Shown: positions 5,446-7,404 of the stretch, piece after piece | How positions within the stretch are numbered: the first letter of the stretch is position 1 | Layout: every line of letters starts with the position of its first letter | Assembly (NCBI GenBank): GCA_947630775.1 | Contig: CANRIY010000076.1 | Location: 1 to 7,404, forward strand | DNA length: 7,404 nucleotides | Direction: 5' to 3' | Origin: an uncultured Clostridia bacterium | GTDB lineage: Bacteria > Bacillota > Clostridia > Christensenellales > Borkfalkiaceae | Program-made: the position numbers and the translations under genes | The notes under the pieces: model-generated | What the model was told of the DNA's origin: nothing | Databases searched by the model: none | The model's input: the letters and a program-made list of their open reading frames with translations, nothing else

Positions 5446-6915
5446 ATGTTGAACACGCAGACGCAAACGTTCCGCGGATACGGAAAGGTCAAAGAGCTCT
5501 CCGCACAGACGGCGGTGGAGTGCCGCTTCGGCGGGGAAGTGGAGACGGTACTCACCGCGCATGCGCATGCCGCGCTCACGGGCGCGGACGCGGGAAACGG
5601 CGAAGTGCGCTACTATGGGAAAGCGCATTTTTCCATCGTCTACGAGGACGCCGAAAAACACATCTGCCGCGCCGAAAAGGGGGTGGAATGGGCCGCGACG
5701 GTCAAGGACGAGAGCGTCTTCCCCGCGCTCACGGCAAGGGCTTCCGTCTCGGTGGAGAATATTTCGACGCGGAGAGAGGGCGCAAGCGTCTTTCTCACCG
5801 CCCTTCTCGGCACAGATATCTCCCTCTACGGGGAACAGAACTTCGAGTATCTCACGGGCGGGGATCTCGTCGTCAAGCGGGAAGCGGTCAAGACGGTCAC
5901 CGCCCACCTCTGCGGCGGCGCCTGCGAAGCGGAGGACGAATTCGAAACGGAACCCCTCGGCGACATTCTGCAGCACAGCGAGAAGGCGTGCGTGACGGAC
6001 GTCGTCTGCGAGACGGGGCTCGTCAAGGCGGAGGGGGAGATCAACCTCGGCGTTCTCGCCCTCAAAGGGGAGAATGCGCTCATGTCCTTCGAACGCCTCG
6101 TTCCCTTCCGTGCGGAGATCCCCTGCGAAGCCTCCGCTTACGGTTGTAGCGCCGAGGTGCATGTCAGCGTCGTGGACGTCTCCATCCACGCCGAAGAAGA
6201 GGACGGTAAGAGCCGCATCGAGGTACGCTTTACCCTCACGGCGGAGGCATGCCTCTACGAAGAGGTCGCTTTGGACGGCATCGTGGACGCCTTCTCCAAG
6301 GAGAGCGAGGTCGCGCTCGCCTATTATGAAGGAAACGCCGTCTGCGCGGGAGAGACCCGCCGCGTCGCCGAACGGGTCTCGGGGAAAGCGATCCTCTCGG
6401 GCAGCGTGGATTTCTCGGATACTCTGCAAGCGGTCACATTGCAGCGCGCGGAGGCAGAGATCGTCTCCGCGGAGGACGGAAAGCGGGCGGAAGGGGTTGC
6501 CGCGGCGACGCTCGTCATCAAGGCGAGCGACGGGGAATACCGCTGCGTCGAGATGAGCCTGCCCTTCTCCATCCCCGTGACGGCGGAAAACTGCACGGCG
6601 GACGTCCTCGTCCTCGGCATGTCCGCCCGCCAGAAGCAGGAGGGAGAGATCGAGGCGGAGGCGACGGTCAAGATCTTCCTGTCCGAGAAGAAGGAATATC
6701 CCGTAAAACTGGTGACAAACGCCGCGGAGGGCGAAAAATTCACCGAGAGCGACAGCGCAATCAGCGTCTATATCCCCTGTGCGGGCGACGGGCTGTGGGA
6801 GCTTTCCAAGCGTCTCAAAAAATCGCCCGAAGAGGTCACAAAGAGCAATCCCGACATCGAATTCCCCGTCAAAGAGGGCCAGCGCGTCGTCATCTACCGC
6901 CGCAAGGCACTCTGA
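5446..6915 (+). CDS. sipL: SipL-like spore morphogenesis protein (DUF3794 repeats plus LysM)
   Basis: The 489-aa protein combines repeated DUF3794-type beta domains with a C-terminal LysM domain, the architecture of Clostridioides difficile SipL. SipL binds the ATPase SpoIVA through its LysM domain and is needed to localise the coat around the forespore. DUF3794-type segments include VKAEGEINLGVLALKGENAL (about 188-207), and a related strand pattern recurs on both sides of it. The LysM domain covers about 439-489: it starts ISVYIPCAGDGLWELSKRLK, then SPEEVTKSNPDIEFPVKEGQ and a terminal RVVIYRR, close to the canonical pattern of GDTLW, N-P and PGQ. There is no signal peptide or membrane segment, as expected for a mother-cell protein. 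The ATG is preceded by AAGGAGT at 5 nt spacing. The gene stands alone, divergent from veg, behind a sigma-E-like promoter and with its own terminator. Confidence 0.87.
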   Translation: MLNTQTQTFRGYGKVKELSAQTAVECRFGGEVETVLTAHAHAALTGADAGNGEVRYYGKAHFSIVYEDAEKHICRAEKGVEWAATVKDESVFPALTARASVSVENISTRREGASVFLTALLGTDISLYGEQNFEYLTGGDLVVKREAVKTVTAHLCGGACEAEDEFETEPLGDILQHSEKACVTDVVCETGLVKAEGEINLGVLALKGENALMSFERLVPFRAEIPCEASAYGCSAEVHVSVVDVSIHAEEEDGKSRIEVRFTLTAEACLYEEVALDGIVDAFSKESEVALAYYEGNAVCAGETRRVAERVSGKAILSGSVDFSDTLQAVTLQRAEAEIVSAEDGKRAEGVAAATLVIKASDGEYRCVEMSLPFSIPVTAENCTADVLVLGMSARQKQEGEIEAEATVKIFLSEKKEYPVKLVTNAAEGEKFTESDSAISVYIPCAGDGLWELSKRLKKSPEEVTKSNPDIEFPVKEGQRVVIYRRKAL

Positions 6916-6932
6916 TTCTATCTGTTTTGAAG

Positions 6933-6969
6933 AAAAAAGTCTCTCCTTTCAACCGAGAGAGATTTTTTT
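6933..6969 (+). terminator. Intrinsic terminator after sipL
   Basis: AAAAAAGTCTCTC (6933-6945) can pair with GAGAGATTTTTTT (6957-6969) over 13 bp with one G-T pair, ending in a run of T. It lies 17 nt after the sipL stop. The matching A run makes it potentially bidirectional. Confidence 0.8.
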
Positions 6970-7095
6970 GACGGGAGAAAAAGTTCGCCTTCACCTATAT
7001 CTTGTGTCTGCTCCGTGTGTTTTTCGGAATATATAGAATATGCCAAATTTTCCCGAATTTTCCGTAAAAAATCCGAAAAATCCGCCGAAAATTGC
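6970..7095. other. AT-rich region upstream of the rRNA promoter
   Basis: No gene is seen. From about 7045 the sequence becomes rich in phased A and T runs (AAATTTTCCCGAATTTTCC, AAAAAATCC, GAAAAATCC, GAAAATT) directly upstream of the -35 box. That is what an UP element of a strong rRNA promoter looks like. This is inference from composition. Confidence 0.45.
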
Positions 7096-7124
7096 TTGAC
7101 GAAATAAAAATGAAGTGTTATGAT
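7096..7124 (+). promoter_or_regulatory. Strong housekeeping promoter for 23S rRNA
   Basis: TTGACG (7096-7101) and TATGAT (7119-7124) are separated by exactly 17 bp, and an extended -10 TG lies at 7116-7117. The expected start is near 7131. It is the only good vegetative promoter in the window and points into the 23S gene. Confidence 0.88.
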
Positions 7125-7130
7125 AGGGAA

Positions 7131-7353
7131 GCTATTTCGCGGAACCCCCGCGGAAAAGTTTTCCTCTGTCGAGGAAATTCCGGAGACTGACAACTGCATA
7201 GCAAGAGAAGAAAGAAAGGAAAGGCAAGAAAATTCAAGACGAATAGGTTAATACGAAGATTAGCGAGACGAGAATTTTGTTAGGCTAAAGAAGTGACGTA
7301 TTCGAACAGGAATCATAGGATTTTCTAAAAAGACTTTAAGAGACGAGTAGAAA
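7131..7353 (+). other. Transcribed leader of the 23S rRNA gene
   Basis: About 223 nt lie between the predicted start and the mature 23S end. It contains a stable stem-loop TTTCCTC-TGTC-GAGGAAA (7160-7177) extended by CGGAA (7151-7155)/TTCCG (7178-7182). A competing hairpin CGCGG (7138-7142)/CCGCG (7148-7152) overlaps it. The CTGACAACTGCATAGC at about 7186-7201 resembles the GAAAACTGCATAG segment found next to boxA in Firmicute 16S-23S spacers, so an antitermination role is plausible. Further stems are AATACG (7250-7255)/CGTATT (7297-7302) enclosing TTAGC (7260-7264)/GCTAA (7284-7288). No tRNA is seen. Confidence 0.6.
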
Positions 7354-7404
7354 GATCAAGCTACGAAGGGCTCACGGAGGATGCCTTGGCATATGGCGCC
7401 GAAG
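7354..7404 (+). rRNA. rrl: 23S ribosomal RNA, 5' end (partial)
   Basis: The sequence from GATCAAGCTACGAAGGGC onward, through CACGGAGGATGCCTTGGC and GGCGCCGAAG, is the conserved 5' end of bacterial 23S rRNA. The Escherichia coli equivalent reads GGTTAAGCGACTAAGCG, ACACGGTGGATGCCCTGGCA. The mature start is set at 7354 by alignment with G1 of other species. The gene runs off the right edge. The upstream neighbour is sipL, and only about 440 nt separate them, so no 16S gene is adjacent. Confidence 0.93.

Noticed and set aside
5557..5575. Alternating purine-pyrimidine tract in sipL (Z-DNA-like)
   Set aside because: It is short, inside a coding region, and encodes an ordinary AHAHA stretch.
5092..6429. 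445-aa minus-strand open frame covering sipL
   Set aside because: Only its last 79 residues are a real gene (veg). The rest is antisense to sipL, which has clear DUF3794 and LysM features and a good ribosome binding site.
6918..7199. 93-aa minus-strand open frame
   Set aside because: It runs through the sipL terminator and the rRNA promoter and leader, all of which are well supported.

Overview
This looks like chromosomal DNA of a GC-rich, spore-forming member of the Clostridia, probably an uncultured gut-type lineage. The reasons are a complete gerA-type germinant receptor operon, a SipL-like spore morphogenesis protein, a Veg-family protein, sporulation-type promoter motifs and short GC-rich stem-loop repeats between genes. 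I cannot place it to genus; Oscillospirales or Christensenellales are guesses.

Layout. Positions 1-296 hold repeats: a stem-loop-rich stretch, then copy A of a roughly 200-nt structured element. Positions 302-3973 on the minus strand hold gerAA, gerAB and gerAC, translationally overlapping and in that order. Positions 4013-4439 are a second repeat island: an inverted pair of REP-like units, a fragment (copy C) of the structured element, a third REP-like unit, and a full second copy (copy B). Positions 4455-5331 on the minus strand hold veg, then an unrecognised small membrane protein, then a strong intrinsic terminator. A sipL-like gene (5446-6915, plus strand) diverges from veg behind a sigma-E-like promoter and ends at its own terminator. 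The right end carries a strong promoter, a leader of about 220 nt and the first 51 nt of a 23S rRNA gene. No 16S gene lies upstream of it.

How it fits together. The GerA proteins form an inner-membrane germinant receptor in the spore. SipL works with SpoIVA to anchor the coat on the forespore. Veg is a small protein usually found near sporulation genes. The 23S gene is an unrelated neighbour, but it is notable for having its own promoter rather than following a 16S gene.

The most interesting unexplained object is the element present at 99-296 and 4237-4439. Its core is about 92% identical over 63 nt. It is surrounded by helices that occupy the same places in both copies but have almost entirely different sequences, which is the pattern expected of a structured RNA or RNA-like mobile element. 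I could not match it to a named family from memory.
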